Below, piece after piece: positions 17,783 to 27,806 of a DNA stretch of 64,000 nucleotides; within the stretch, counting starts at the first letter, position 1, and each line of letters begins with the position of its first letter. The stretch comes from Porticoccus sp905181945 (GTDB lineage: Bacteria; Pseudomonadota; Gammaproteobacteria; Pseudomonadales; Porticoccaceae): the NCBI RefSeq assembly GCF_047729555.1, contig NZ_CP159825.1, positions 1,240,001 to 1,304,000 of the forward strand, in the 5' to 3' direction. Under the pieces are notes generated by a model. The model did not search any database. It saw nothing but the letters and a program-made list of their open reading frames with translations, and had not been told where the DNA came from. A program made the position numbers and the translations under genes.

Positions 17783-20317
17783 ATGCAAGAACAATATCAT
17801 CCCAAGGAGATCGAAACTGCTGTTCAAAAGCTCTGGGCAGAGACTTGCGCTTTCGAAGTAAAAGAGGATCTTGATAGAGAAAAATACTACTGTCTTGCAA
17901 TGTTCCCCTACCCCAGCGGAAAGCTTCATATGGGGCATGTACGAAACTATACTATCGCAGATGTCATATCTCGCTACCAAAGAATGCTAGGTAAGAATGT
18001 CCTGCAGCCCATGGGCTGGGATGCCTTTGGTTTACCTGCAGAAAATGCAGCCATCAAGCACCGCACAGCTCCAGCAAAATGGACCTATGAAAACATTCAG
18101 TATATGAAAAACCAGCTCAAGAAGCTTGGTTTCGGATACGATTGGTCCAGAGAAATGACTACTTGCGATTCCAGTTACTACAAGTGGGAACAATGGTTCT
18201 TCACGCGACTTTATAAAAAAGGATTAGTATACAAAAAAACTGCAGCTGTTAATTGGTGCCCTGAAGACCAGACGGTGCTGGCTAACGAACAAGTAATTGA
18301 CGGTTGTTGTTGGCGCTGCGATTCAGTAGTAGAGCGAAAAGATATACCGCAATGGTTTATTAAAATTACGGCATATGCCGAAGAATTGCTAGACAGCCTG
18401 GATACACTTAGCGACTGGCCCGAGCAAGTTCGCACAATGCAGAAAAACTGGATTGGAAAAAGCCGTGGCGTTGAATTAACTTTTAAGTTAAATCAAGCTA
18501 TCAATGGCATTGACAACCTCTCTGTGTACACCACCCGCCCTGATACATTGATGGGAGCTACCTATGTCTGTATTGCAGCAGAGCATCCTATTGCTATAGC
18601 TCTCTCAAAAAATAATCCAAAGTTATTAAAATTTATTCAAGACTGCAAAGAGCAGTCTGTTTCTGAAGCAAGCATGGCAACAATGAAAAAAATCGGGGTA
18701 TCCTCAGAGCTTGAGGCTATCCACCCCCTTACCGGAGAAAAAATACCAGTGTGGGTGGCAAACTACGTACTAATGGGGTACGGAACTGGTGCAATAATGG
18801 CAGTTCCAGCTCATGATGAACGCGATTTTGAATTTGCTAACAACTATCATCTGCCAATTAAGCAGGTCTTTCAACATGTCGCCGTGTCCACAGAAAAATT
18901 GCGCCGAAAAAATGCAGCTGATGCTGACAAATGCGCTGCCTACTACTTTAGTAAAAGTCGCTGGGAAAAATGGTATGCATCTAAATCACCAGATGAAGTT
19001 GTATCTATAAATTCCGGAGAATTTGATAGCCTAGGTCCCGAAGAAGCTTTTAATGCTATAGCAAAGAAACTAGAACAGCTTCGGTGCGGAAAGATAAAAA
19101 CCCATTACAGGCTTCGCGACTGGGGCGTGTCTCGTCAACGATACTGGGGGTCTCCAATCCCCATGTTCAATCTTCCTGATGGTGGAGAAATTCCCGTCCC
19201 TATCGATCGCCTTCCGGTACTGCTGCCAGAAGAAGTAGAAATGGATGGAATCAGATCACCCATTAAGGCTAACCTTGACTGGAAAAAAACTACACTAAAC
19301 GGTCACCCAGTTGAGCATGAGACTGACACTTTTGATACATTTATGGAGTCAAGCTGGTATTACGCAAGATACACCTGCCCTAATTATTCAGAAGGAATGA
19401 TTGACAGTGTCGCCGCAAATTATTGGTTGCCAGTGGATCAATACGTAGGGGGCATTGAGCACGCCATTTTACATCTGCTATATGCACGTTTTTTCCACAA
19501 ACTAATGCGTGATGAGGGGTTACTAATCTCTGATGAGCCTTTTATTAAGCTTCTCTGCCAAGGGATGGTATTGAAAGATGGGGTGAAGATGTCGAAATCA
19601 AAAGGCAATACAGTAGATCCTCAAAATCTAATAGAGCAGTATGGTGCTGATACAGTAAGATTATTCACAATGTTTGCCGCACCTCCTGAGCAATCGCTAG
19701 AATGGAATGATAGCGCTGTTGAAGGCGCGCACCGTTTTCTTCGGAAACTATGGAAAACAGTGCACACTCATCTTGCTGCGGGAGACGGGGCCGCATCTAT
19801 TCTCTCTAGTCTAGATCAGAAGCAGCAGGACTTAAGACGGAAAACTCATACCACCATCATCAAAGTAAGTAATGACTTTGGAGGCCGGCAAACGTTTAAC
19901 ACCGCTATTGCGGCCGTGATGGAGTTATTAAATGATATAGGAAAAATGACTGCCAGAGATACTGCAGTTGGTTTGGCTGTTGAACGGGAGGCGCTTGAAA
20001 CGATTGTGCTAGTTTTATCGCCAATTGCACCCCATATATGTGCTCAGCTTTGGAATGAACTAGGCCATAGAGATAGCTTGCTCGATATGAAATGGCCAGT
20101 TGCAGACAAATCAGCATTAACAAAAAATATTCTTCAGATTGCTGTGCAAGTAAACGGTAAATTACGAGCTCAAATTGATGTGCCATCTGAAACAACTGTT
20201 GAAGCTATAAAAAACATGGCCAAACAGCATGAAAATGTTCGACGCTTCACTGAGGGGCTAGCTATCCAAAAAATAATAGTGATCCCTAATAAATTAGTTA
20301 ACATTGTTGCCATTTAA
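17783..20317 (+). CDS. leuS: Leucyl-tRNA synthetase
   Basis: Class Ia aminoacyl-tRNA synthetase charging tRNA-Leu. It is 844 aa, slightly shorter than the 860 aa of E. coli. HIGH-type motif PYPSGKLHMGHVRNY lies near residues 39-53 and KMSKS-type motif VKMSKSKGNTVDP near 607-619. The CP1 editing domain keeps the Thr-rich TTRPDTLMGATYV and the catalytic Asp in MAVPAHDERD. The zinc-hairpin region has CPED and CCWRC. The C-terminal tRNA-binding domain is present. It precedes lptE-holA, as in Pseudomonas and E. coli. Confidence 0.98.
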   Translation: MQEQYHPKEIETAVQKLWAETCAFEVKEDLDREKYYCLAMFPYPSGKLHMGHVRNYTIADVISRYQRMLGKNVLQPMGWDAFGLPAENAAIKHRTAPAKWTYENIQYMKNQLKKLGFGYDWSREMTTCDSSYYKWEQWFFTRLYKKGLVYKKTAAVNWCPEDQTVLANEQVIDGCCWRCDSVVERKDIPQWFIKITAYAEELLDSLDTLSDWPEQVRTMQKNWIGKSRGVELTFKLNQAINGIDNLSVYTTRPDTLMGATYVCIAAEHPIAIALSKNNPKLLKFIQDCKEQSVSEASMATMKKIGVSSELEAIHPLTGEKIPVWVANYVLMGYGTGAIMAVPAHDERDFEFANNYHLPIKQVFQHVAVSTEKLRRKNAADADKCAAYYFSKSRWEKWYASKSPDEVVSINSGEFDSLGPEEAFNAIAKKLEQLRCGKIKTHYRLRDWGVSRQRYWGSPIPMFNLPDGGEIPVPIDRLPVLLPEEVEMDGIRSPIKANLDWKKTTLNGHPVEHETDTFDTFMESSWYYARYTCPNYSEGMIDSVAANYWLPVDQYVGGIEHAILHLLYARFFHKLMRDEGLLISDEPFIKLLCQGMVLKDGVKMSKSKGNTVDPQNLIEQYGADTVRLFTMFAAPPEQSLEWNDSAVEGAHRFLRKLWKTVHTHLAAGDGAASILSSLDQKQQDLRRKTHTTIIKVSNDFGGRQTFNTAIAAVMELLNDIGKMTARDTAVGLAVEREALETIVLVLSPIAPHICAQLWNELGHRDSLLDMKWPVADKSALTKNILQIAVQVNGKLRAQIDVPSETTVEAIKNMAKQHENVRRFTEGLAIQKIIVIPNKLVNIVAI

Positions 20318-20349
20318 ATGTAGTACGCTGATGAAAAAACATACTTATA

Positions 20350-20364
20350 GTTAGGGCCCCTAAC
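20350..20364. repeat. 15-bp dyad between leuS and lptE
   Basis: GTTAGGG (20350-20356), a single C, then CCCTAAC (20358-20364). It is a strong dyad but lacks a usable loop and a U-tract, so function is unclear. Confidence 0.3.
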
Positions 20365-20395
20365 CAAAACTCTTTTCAAGAAGAAAGGAACTACA

Positions 20396-20926
20396 ATGAA
20401 AAAATTAATCCCCGTTATTATCTCAGGATTTCTTGTATCCCTTATGATTACTAGCTGTGGCTGGCACCTAAGGAGCAGCGGTCATACTGCAGCTTTAGCT
20501 GCTATCAATCAAATTCATATAGATGGAGATCAAAAAAATCAGCTTTATCGTTTTGTTTCCAGATCTCTCAAATCTAGCAATATCGCTATTACAGAGAACC
20601 CCAAAGAAGCTGAAATTACGATCAGGTTAATAAATCAAAGGTCCATTAGTCGTTCGGCAAGCGTTAATTCCTCTGCAAGAGTATCTGAACTACACATAAC
20701 CGAGCTAGTTGATGTCGAAATTGTAACTGCTGACGGCAAGGTATTGCTGCCAAAAACAACTCTCAGTAGAGAAAAATTCTTTAATTACAACGAAAGTAAT
20801 GTATCAACAAATGCTGAAGAACAAAAAATATTGAAGCGTGAAATGATGAATGATCTAGCTCGTAAAATAATAAATATTTTAAATTCAATGCTTACAAAGA
20901 CAAGCCAGTATGCGACTGAAAGCTGA
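20396..20926 (+). CDS. lptE: LPS-assembly lipoprotein LptE
   Basis: Outer-membrane lipoprotein that plugs the LptD barrel in the LPS export machine. The 176-aa product has a lipoprotein signal (MKKLIPVIIS...) with lipobox ITS-C (Cys21) followed by GWHLRSSG, the common LptE start after the acylated Cys. The remaining alpha/beta domain is poorly conserved in the family. AAGGAACTACA precedes the ATG. Its 3' end overlaps holA by 17 bp, implying translational coupling. Its partner LptD is encoded at 23863-26490. Confidence 0.9.
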   Translation: MKKLIPVIISGFLVSLMITSCGWHLRSSGHTAALAAINQIHIDGDQKNQLYRFVSRSLKSSNIAITENPKEAEITIRLINQRSISRSASVNSSARVSELHITELVDVEIVTADGKVLLPKTTLSREKFFNYNESNVSTNAEEQKILKREMMNDLARKIINILNSMLTKTSQYATES

Positions 20927-21956
20927 GCAACTTAGTGCGCACTTAGCCTCGAAAGGCCTCGCTTCTGTATATATCATTAGCGGAGATGAGCCACTCTTGG
21001 TTCAAGAATCTGCTGATATTATTCGCACAGCAGCAAAATTACATGGTTATAACGAACGAAGATTATTTTATGCAGACAGCAAATTTGATTGGAATAGCGT
21101 TCTAATCGAAGCTAGCCACATTTCACTTTTTTCGGAAAAGAAATTTCTAGAAATTCGTATCATTTCAGGCAAGCCTGGAGACAAGGGATCCAAGACACTT
21201 CAAGAATATTTATCAAAAATTAACACAGAAACTCTAACACTTATTATCACACCAAAACTAGACAGCTCGTCAACTAGGGGCAAATGGTTTACTGCTATAG
21301 AAAATCAGGGTATTTCTATACAAATATGGCCAGTCTCCACACCCCAATTACCGCAATGGCTAAATCGGAGGCTCAATCAATCTGGTATTAAGGCTAACCA
21401 AGAGGCAATAAGGGTGCTTGCTGACAGAGTTGAAGGTAACTTGCTTTCAGCTATCCAAGAAATAGAAAAACTTAAACTGCTGGCACCAGAGAGAGAGCTA
21501 ACTGGACAAGCTATGTCTGATATTGTCGTTGATAGCTCACGATTTAATGTGTTTGTACTGTTAGGCAAAATTATGGAGAGTGAAGCGAAAAAGGCCTGTC
21601 ACGTTCTTCAAGGCCTTCGCAGCGAAGGTACTGATGCCACTATTATTCTTTGGGCAATCACTCGAGATCTACGAATTCTAATCAAGGGAAGCGAGGCCGT
21701 TCAGTCAGGCGAGGGTATTGACTCAGTGCTTCAAAAGCTAGGGGTTTGGGAAAGTCGTAGGCCCCTTGTAAAGAAAACTATTAGCCGAATCCCTATTGAG
21801 AGATTACGACAAATGTTAAAGTTGTCAGGAGCCATTGATCGTGGAATCAAGGGCACGAGGCAAGGGTCTCCATGGGATGACCTTACTACACTGATACTTG
21901 TTCTTTGTGGTATTCAATCATTTAACTCTAGAAGTCTGAGGCTGGCTATTCAATAA
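20910..21956 (+). CDS. holA: DNA polymerase III delta subunit
   Basis: Clamp-loader subunit that opens the beta clamp. It is 348 aa, close to the 343 aa of E. coli. The N-terminal AAA+-like domain has YIISGDEPLLVQESADIIR, and the middle and C-terminal helical collar domains include GNLLSAIQEIEKL and the SSRFNVFVLLGK segment. There is no functional Walker A motif, as expected for delta. It overlaps lptE and is the last gene of the plus-strand run, ending 63 bp from the convergent murU. Confidence 0.93.
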   Translation: MRLKAEQLSAHLASKGLASVYIISGDEPLLVQESADIIRTAAKLHGYNERRLFYADSKFDWNSVLIEASHISLFSEKKFLEIRIISGKPGDKGSKTLQEYLSKINTETLTLIITPKLDSSSTRGKWFTAIENQGISIQIWPVSTPQLPQWLNRRLNQSGIKANQEAIRVLADRVEGNLLSAIQEIEKLKLLAPERELTGQAMSDIVVDSSRFNVFVLLGKIMESEAKKACHVLQGLRSEGTDATIILWAITRDLRILIKGSEAVQSGEGIDSVLQKLGVWESRRPLVKKTISRIPIERLRQMLKLSGAIDRGIKGTRQGSPWDDLTTLILVLCGIQSFNSRSLRLAIQ

Positions 21957-22019
21957 GTGGAATCTTTTTCCCGAAAAAAATAATTACGCCGAAAACCCCA
22001 TTTTTTAACTTCCACCACA

Positions 22020-22706
22020 TCATCTTTTCATTAGGTATTCATCTAGCTCATGGAGACGCATCAGTGTTCCAATATCTCGCCATACCCCAGTATATATTTC
22101 GCCTTCTATGCGGCCAGAGGAGATACTTTCGCACAATACATCACGCAAGGGGAACTTTTCGGTAGTCGAGGCATGTACGTTAAATATTTTTGGCCTTAAG
22201 ATAGATATCCCGCTGTACGTGTAGGTGTTATTTCTAGCATTTGGTGTGCTGACTATGCTCTCAGGCGTTAATATGAAATCTCCATCCATATGATGAGATG
22301 CATTTGGGACCAAAATTAGATGGGCATCAATTTCCGATGGTAAAAGTTTTTCGACTAAATTTTTCAATGGAAAGTCAGTCCAGACATCAGCATTAACAAG
22401 CAAGAATGGTTCGCTCCCTAGCAACGGAAGAGCTCTACGAATGCCCCCTCCTGTTTCAAGCGGTCTATGCTCTCTTGACCATTGAACATTAATCCCGAAA
22501 GCAGATCCATTGCCAATAAATGATTCTACCTTATCACCCAACCAAGATATATTTATCACCACATCTTTTACTCCAGCTGATGCTAGATTCTCAATGTGAT
22601 ACTGAATTAAGGGCTTTTCTCCCGCCTGCACTAATGCCTTAGGAGTCGTGTCGGTAAGGGGACGTAATCTTTCTCCACGCCCTGCAGCAAGAATCATTGC
22701 TTTCAT
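22020..22706 (-). CDS. murU: N-acetylmuramate-1-phosphate uridylyltransferase
   Basis: Nucleotidyltransferase that makes UDP-MurNAc from MurNAc-1-phosphate and UTP in the peptidoglycan-recycling shortcut of Pseudomonas-type bacteria. It is 228 aa. The signature AAGRGERLRPLTDTTPK near the N-terminus binds the nucleotide; NADVWTD carries the metal-binding Asp, and TGGGIRRAL is typical. Only 2 bp separate it from amgK, which makes its substrate. In organisms with this pair the route bypasses MurA and lowers fosfomycin sensitivity; whether that holds here is inference. Confidence 0.9.
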   Translation of the reverse strand: MKAMILAAGRGERLRPLTDTTPKALVQAGEKPLIQYHIENLASAGVKDVVINISWLGDKVESFIGNGSAFGINVQWSREHRPLETGGGIRRALPLLGSEPFLLVNADVWTDFPLKNLVEKLLPSEIDAHLILVPNASHHMDGDFILTPESIVSTPNARNNTYTYSGISILRPKIFNVHASTTEKFPLRDVLCESISSGRIEGEIYTGVWRDIGTLMRLHELDEYLMKR

Positions 22707-22708
22707 AT

Positions 22709-23779
22709 TTAATCTCCTGAGCTGCTTGTTGCTGAAATCTCTCCAGCTGCCTCCAAAGACTGAAACCAGGGTTGTCGAGATACTTCTGGAAGCACATATT
22801 GTTCAAACCAAAGTGTGAAATTTTTTAGCTCTGGGTATGGCCTCAACTGCTCCAAGATATAGCGAATTACAAGCGACAAGTCATCAAGATAATCGTGCTT
22901 GTCGTCTCTTAAGTGAAGTCTAGAAAAAATGCCAAGCACCTTAATATGTCGCTGCAAGCCCATCAAATCAAACCATCTAATCACCTGATTATCAGAAATT
23001 TTTGGAGCAATACCAGCATCTACGGCCTGTTGATAGCAATTTAATGCTCGCTGTACAACATACTCTTTAGGCAGCCGTATATAACAATCTCTGAATAAGG
23101 AAACCATGTCATAGGTAATAGGTCCTATGACTGCATCCTGAAAATCAATGACACCGATAGAGCCATCAGGTAACTGCATCAAATTACGCGAATGGAAATC
23201 GCGATGCACTACCACTTGCGGCTGCTCCAATGCGCTCTCTGCAATAATTGAGAAAGCATCATCAAGCAGTCTCAAATCAGCAGGGCTCAGCTCGATATTA
23301 AGCAATTTTCTGACAAACCATTCAATAAAAATAGTCATTTCTTTGAGCAGTTCCTGTCGGCTATACTCTGGAAATATTGTCTTATTTTTGGAAATTTTTT
23401 GGATTTTTATGAGCTCTATTTCAGCAAAATCATAGAGCTGACTTTGATTCTTTCCGGCTAGAAGAGGCAACAACAAATGATCGCCAAGATCTTCAAGTAG
23501 TAAAAATCCTGACTGATAATCTACTGCATGAACTAATGGCGCATGGAGAGCGCCTTCTCGAAAACAAGAGGATATGTTTACAAAATTAAAGTTATTTTCA
23601 AGCAATGGTGGGGCCAATACAGCTATTAGGGATGGATTAGAATTAACCCTAAAATATTGCCTAAAACCCGCATCGCCATTAAGTGGGTCAAGAAATATTG
23701 GCTCACTCAAAACAACACCTCGAGGCAAATACTTCTCAACCCAATCTCGTAAATAAAATAAATTTGTCATATTTGTCAT
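22709..23779 (-). CDS. amgK: N-acetylmuramate/N-acetylglucosamine anomeric kinase
   Basis: Aminoglycoside-phosphotransferase-fold sugar kinase of 356 aa giving MurNAc-alpha-1-phosphate from recycled MurNAc. The catalytic loop VVHRDFHSRNLM and metal motif VIDFQDAVIGP (the DFG-like Asp) are intact, followed by YDMVSLFRDCYI, which distinguishes this group from antibiotic kinases. Two in-frame ATGs exist (23779 and 23770). It forms a tight operon with murU and is divergent from lptD, the same arrangement as in Pseudomonas. Confidence 0.9.
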   Translation of the reverse strand: MTNMTNLFYLRDWVEKYLPRGVVLSEPIFLDPLNGDAGFRQYFRVNSNPSLIAVLAPPLLENNFNFVNISSCFREGALHAPLVHAVDYQSGFLLLEDLGDHLLLPLLAGKNQSQLYDFAEIELIKIQKISKNKTIFPEYSRQELLKEMTIFIEWFVRKLLNIELSPADLRLLDDAFSIIAESALEQPQVVVHRDFHSRNLMQLPDGSIGVIDFQDAVIGPITYDMVSLFRDCYIRLPKEYVVQRALNCYQQAVDAGIAPKISDNQVIRWFDLMGLQRHIKVLGIFSRLHLRDDKHDYLDDLSLVIRYILEQLRPYPELKNFTLWFEQYVLPEVSRQPWFQSLEAAGEISATSSSGD

Positions 23780-23862
23780 TCAATTAAAAAAAAGACTACA
23801 GATTCTACCTCAAACCCTCGCATGATGCTTCAGAATGAGTAAAATGTAGGATCGGCATACTG

Positions 23863-26490
23863 ATGACAATTTTTATTTATAGATTACGGGTAATCATGAT
23901 ACTAAAAAGTGCAAGTTACATCTGCGTAAAAATCAATAGAACGCTATGTTCATTGTATTCGCAGACAATGCTGGTCTTCTTTAGCATGATACTGGTATGC
24001 GGTCTCTCGTTAGCAGAAACAAGTAATACTTACCTGCAGTGGGAGTGCGATACAGGGAAAAATGGCGGATGGGTGTGTGGGCAGCAGTCGATAGCAGGAA
24101 AATCCTACCCAAGACCAATCAAAGATGAAGTTCTTGATGTCCCTCAGGACGAAGAAAATCAAACTGAATTAGTACCAAAAGTAAAACTAGCCAAGAATCT
24201 CGACTGGATAGATGAAGAAGATCTCTCTATAGATCAGCTAACGAAAAGATCTTCTGGTTGCTGTGGTGCCTATATAGAACCAGAGCGTAGCTATCCAGAC
24301 TCAGAGCTCAACCCTGAAGATGCATCATTAAGAGTTGCCTCCTCGTCCACAGAGTTAATCCAGGATAATGTTGCCTACCTCAAAGGTGATGTGCATCTAA
24401 CACAAGGATACCGTCAAGCGCGTAGTGATGCTGCTACACTCAATCAAGATGATCGTACGGTCGACATGGATGGTCACATAGAACTTCGAGAGCCAGGCCT
24501 CCTGCTCAGAGGTGATGCCGCGCATGTGAACATGAACTCACTAGATGTAGAAATAAATAATGCCTCCTACCTACTCCATGAATCTGGAGCTCGTGGGTCA
24601 GCTAGCATGCTCAGGCGCCCAGGTGGAGATATTTTTTATATTGATAATGGCACTTACACCACATGCGAGCCAGGCAATAACGCTTGGCGACTAGTCAGTT
24701 CCAAGCTTCGAATTAACCCTGGAACAGGAATTGCTACAGCTAAGCATGTGCGTTTAGAGATAAAAGATCTTCCCGTCATATATCTTCCATGGGTTCGATT
24801 TTCGATAGATGAGAGGAGAACCAGTGGTCTTTTATTTCCTAGCTGGGAAAGTAGCGAAGAAAACGGGTTAGACTTCTCGCAGCCAATATACCTTAACTTG
24901 GCTCCCAATTATGATGCTACCTTTACCCCACGTTATGTGCAGGAACGAGGGGCTATGGCCGAACTCGAAATGAGGCATCTGTCTGAATTATCTGAAACTA
25001 TTTTTAGTGGTGCATTTTTAGCAAGTGATGACGGCGGAGATGACGATGATGAAACAATCAATGCGGTTACAGGAAAAAGAGAGAATGAAGGAGAGGATCG
25101 ATGGCTAGCAGATATACAGCATAGAGGAGACTTCGGCCATCTCAGATCTACTCTCAATTATACAAGGGCAAGCGATGAAGATTATTTTCAAAATCTTGAT
25201 ACAACAACACTGCAGGTCAATAGCCAATCGTACCTTCGCCAGCACGGTCATCTGGGTTTTTCTATAAAAAACTGGGGTGTCTCAATTGAAGGTTCTGGGT
25301 ATCAAACACTTATTAAAGACGGGGCTGACCAATACAAGTTATTGCCAAGAGTTCAAGCCAACAAAAGCTTTAGCGTTGGTGATTTTGATTTTGATTTAGA
25401 GAACCAGTATAGCGACTATGATCATAACGATAGCACCAAAACTACTGGACGCAGGCTTAACTTAGCTTATGCGGCAAGCTGGAATAAATGGTGGGACTGG
25501 GGATACTTTCGTCCTACTGTTAAGGTGAAACATATGGCATATGACCTTGATTCTCCAGTTTCTGGACAAAATGATGATAGTCCGTCAGTCACGGTGCCTA
25601 TAGGAATTATAGATACTGGAATATACTTAGAAAGAAAAACCACTTGGCTCAATGGGTACACGCATACATTTGAGCCGAGACTCTACATAGTCTATGCCAA
25701 AAAAGAAAATCAAGACGATCTTCCATTGTTTGACACAGCATTATCAACTTTTGGATACAGCTCACTATTTAGAGATGAGCACTTTAGCGGTGGAGATCGT
25801 GTGACTGATTCGAAGCAAGTTTCTGTTGGATTTACTACACGACTAATTGATGATAGTTCTGGCATTGAAAAAATGCGTGCGAGCGCTGGTCAAATATTTT
25901 ATCTAGATGATCGAACTGTATCTCTAGATTCATCTATAAACAAGGAAATGCGAAGGGACGAATCTCCTTATGCTGCAGAATTTGAAATGAGACTTGGGGA
26001 CAACTGGCAAGCCCTTGCTAGCGCCCAATACGATTCAGATGACAACGAGCTAGATCGGGCAAGCACTAGTTTGCGCTATAATGGAGACGATAATAGGCTT
26101 CTTAACATCAGCTATCGTTTCAATAATCAGACCCCGGTCACACTTAATGGAAAAAAATATAACAACGATATTGAACAAAGTGATTTCTCTACTGCAGTGC
26201 CGATAACAAGAAGCTTGAACATTGTGGGTCGCTATAACTATGATGTTACTAACAGCAGAACCCTAGAAACATTTTTTGGAGTTCAATATGAGAGCTGCTG
26301 TGTACGCCTAAGTCTGCTTGCCCGAAAGTGGATTGATAGAGACGACAATATTGTATTACCAATGGACGACTTAGCGGAAGACAAAGGTGTATTCCTTTCG
26401 CTCCAGATCAAAGGCATTGCAGGCTTTGGGTCCAAAATGGAGTCCATATTAACAGATGGTGTGTATGGCTACGAAGCACCAAATAACTAA
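23863..26490 (+). CDS. lptD: LPS-assembly protein LptD
   Basis: Outer-membrane beta-barrel that inserts lipopolysaccharide into the outer leaflet together with LptE. Total 875 aa from ATG 23863; an in-frame ATG at 23896 gives a more normal 40-residue signal ending LSLA before ETSN. A periplasmic OstA/LptD_N domain lies at about 165-260 (YLKGDVHLTQG), and the barrel follows. The cysteines for the essential disulphides are visible: Cys133/134 (GCCGAYIEP), Cys268 (TTCEPG) and the Cys812-813 pair (ESCCVRL). An extra pair (Cys62, Cys72) lies near the mature N-terminus. It starts the lptD-surA-pdxA-rsmA-apaGH operon. Confidence 0.96.
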   Translation: MTIFIYRLRVIMILKSASYICVKINRTLCSLYSQTMLVFFSMILVCGLSLAETSNTYLQWECDTGKNGGWVCGQQSIAGKSYPRPIKDEVLDVPQDEENQTELVPKVKLAKNLDWIDEEDLSIDQLTKRSSGCCGAYIEPERSYPDSELNPEDASLRVASSSTELIQDNVAYLKGDVHLTQGYRQARSDAATLNQDDRTVDMDGHIELREPGLLLRGDAAHVNMNSLDVEINNASYLLHESGARGSASMLRRPGGDIFYIDNGTYTTCEPGNNAWRLVSSKLRINPGTGIATAKHVRLEIKDLPVIYLPWVRFSIDERRTSGLLFPSWESSEENGLDFSQPIYLNLAPNYDATFTPRYVQERGAMAELEMRHLSELSETIFSGAFLASDDGGDDDDETINAVTGKRENEGEDRWLADIQHRGDFGHLRSTLNYTRASDEDYFQNLDTTTLQVNSQSYLRQHGHLGFSIKNWGVSIEGSGYQTLIKDGADQYKLLPRVQANKSFSVGDFDFDLENQYSDYDHNDSTKTTGRRLNLAYAASWNKWWDWGYFRPTVKVKHMAYDLDSPVSGQNDDSPSVTVPIGIIDTGIYLERKTTWLNGYTHTFEPRLYIVYAKKENQDDLPLFDTALSTFGYSSLFRDEHFSGGDRVTDSKQVSVGFTTRLIDDSSGIEKMRASAGQIFYLDDRTVSLDSSINKEMRRDESPYAAEFEMRLGDNWQALASAQYDSDDNELDRASTSLRYNGDDNRLLNISYRFNNQTPVTLNGKKYNNDIEQSDFSTAVPITRSLNIVGRYNYDVTNSRTLETFFGVQYESCCVRLSLLARKWIDRDDNIVLPMDDLAEDKGVFLSLQIKGIAGFGSKMESILTDGVYGYEAPNN

Positions 26491-26507
26491 TTCATGAAGA
26501 CACAGCA

Positions 26508-27806
26508 ATGATATCAAAAAATATCTTTTTTCAGCACTTATGTGGCGCAATACTAGCAGTCTCATTTGCTTCATTGGTACCCGCAAAAGAAGTCCTTTTG
26601 GATGAAGTTGTCGCATCAATAAATGATGAAGTGATCATGAGCAGCGAGCTAGAAGATAGGACGCTTGAAGTTCTTGATCGAATAAGAGAAAGTGATCGAG
26701 CAGGTCCACCCCAAGATGAAGTTATAGCCGAAGTTTTAGAGCGCTTGATTATTGAGCGTATCCAGCTACTTAAGGCGAAGCAAGCCGGGGTCAGATTTAG
26801 TGATACGGAAGTAAATCAAGCTATAGAACAAGCAGCTCAACGGCAAAATAAAACTATGCAGGACCTGCTCGATGAAGGACAGCAATCAGGCGTAACGGCT
26901 GCAACTTTTCGTCAAAAAGTAAGAGAGCAGATGCTCATAGGTCGAGTTCAGGAAGGCAACCTTAATAAGCGCATATCTATTAGCGAACAAGCGATCGACA
27001 ACTTTCTCAATACCGAAGAGGGGCGTTCATGGGCGACCCCTGATTTCCAAATTGGACACATTTTACTACCTGTAGCTTCCGAATCCTCCGATGAAAAAGT
27101 AGCTAAAATTCAGGAAGAAATCTTGAACATTTATTTTCAAATCAAAAATGGAGAAGACTTTAAGAGTCTTGCTATTGTCAAATCTAAAGGAAATAAAGCT
27201 TCTCAGGGTGGCGACCTAGGCTGGAAAAAAGCCTCTCAGTTGCCTGAAATATTCAGTGCGACAATTGAAAATCTATCTCCAGGACAAATTAGCGAACCCA
27301 TACGTAGTGCTGCTGGATTTCACCTGTTAAAGCTATACAATCGAAGAGGTATAGCCTCATCAAATCTTGTACAGCAGCACAATATCAGACATATACTGCT
27401 AGTGCCAAATGAAATCCGAGATGACGAAAAAACTCTAGAGATAGCCAATAAAATTCGCAATAAAATATTAAATGGCAAGAATTTTGATGACGTTGCTAGA
27501 ACCCACTCCGAAGATATCGGTACAGCAATGTCTGGCGGGAGCCTGGGTTGGTCGGTTCCTGGTAAATTTGCGGCTGAATTTGAAAAAACAATGAATGCAC
27601 TTAATATAAACGAAATCAGCGAAGTTATTAAAACTCAATTTGGATGGCATATTTTACAGGTCACAGAACGCCGCGATCAAGATTTCACTGATACAATAAA
27701 GCGCTCTCAGGCCAAAAATACTCTAAAACAAAAAAGATACCGAGAAGAGTTAGAGGTCTGGCTTAAAGAGATTAGAGATGAGGCTTTTGTAGACATCAAA
27801 TTGTGA
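26508..27806 (+). CDS. surA: Periplasmic chaperone / peptidyl-prolyl isomerase SurA
   Basis: Chaperone carrying unfolded outer-membrane proteins, including LptD, to the BAM complex. It is 432 aa. A signal peptide (about 27 residues, cleavage likely after VPA) precedes the chaperone domain starting VASINDEVIMSSELEDR. Two parvulin PPIase domains follow at about 175-275 (QIGHILLPV, GGDLGWKKASQLPEIF) and 288-390 (NIRHILLVP, GGSLGWSVPGKF). It begins 17 bp after lptD and its stop overlaps the pdxA start by 4 bp. Confidence 0.96.
   Translation: MISKNIFFQHLCGAILAVSFASLVPAKEVLLDEVVASINDEVIMSSELEDRTLEVLDRIRESDRAGPPQDEVIAEVLERLIIERIQLLKAKQAGVRFSDTEVNQAIEQAAQRQNKTMQDLLDEGQQSGVTAATFRQKVREQMLIGRVQEGNLNKRISISEQAIDNFLNTEEGRSWATPDFQIGHILLPVASESSDEKVAKIQEEILNIYFQIKNGEDFKSLAIVKSKGNKASQGGDLGWKKASQLPEIFSATIENLSPGQISEPIRSAAGFHLLKLYNRRGIASSNLVQQHNIRHILLVPNEIRDDEKTLEIANKIRNKILNGKNFDDVARTHSEDIGTAMSGGSLGWSVPGKFAAEFEKTMNALNINEISEVIKTQFGWHILQVTERRDQDFTDTIKRSQAKNTLKQKRYREELEVWLKEIRDEAFVDIKL

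Noticed and set aside
21957..22015. GTGGAA ... TTCCAC inverted repeat between convergent holA and murU
   Set aside because: Loop of about 47 nt and a 6-bp stem; not a convincing terminator.
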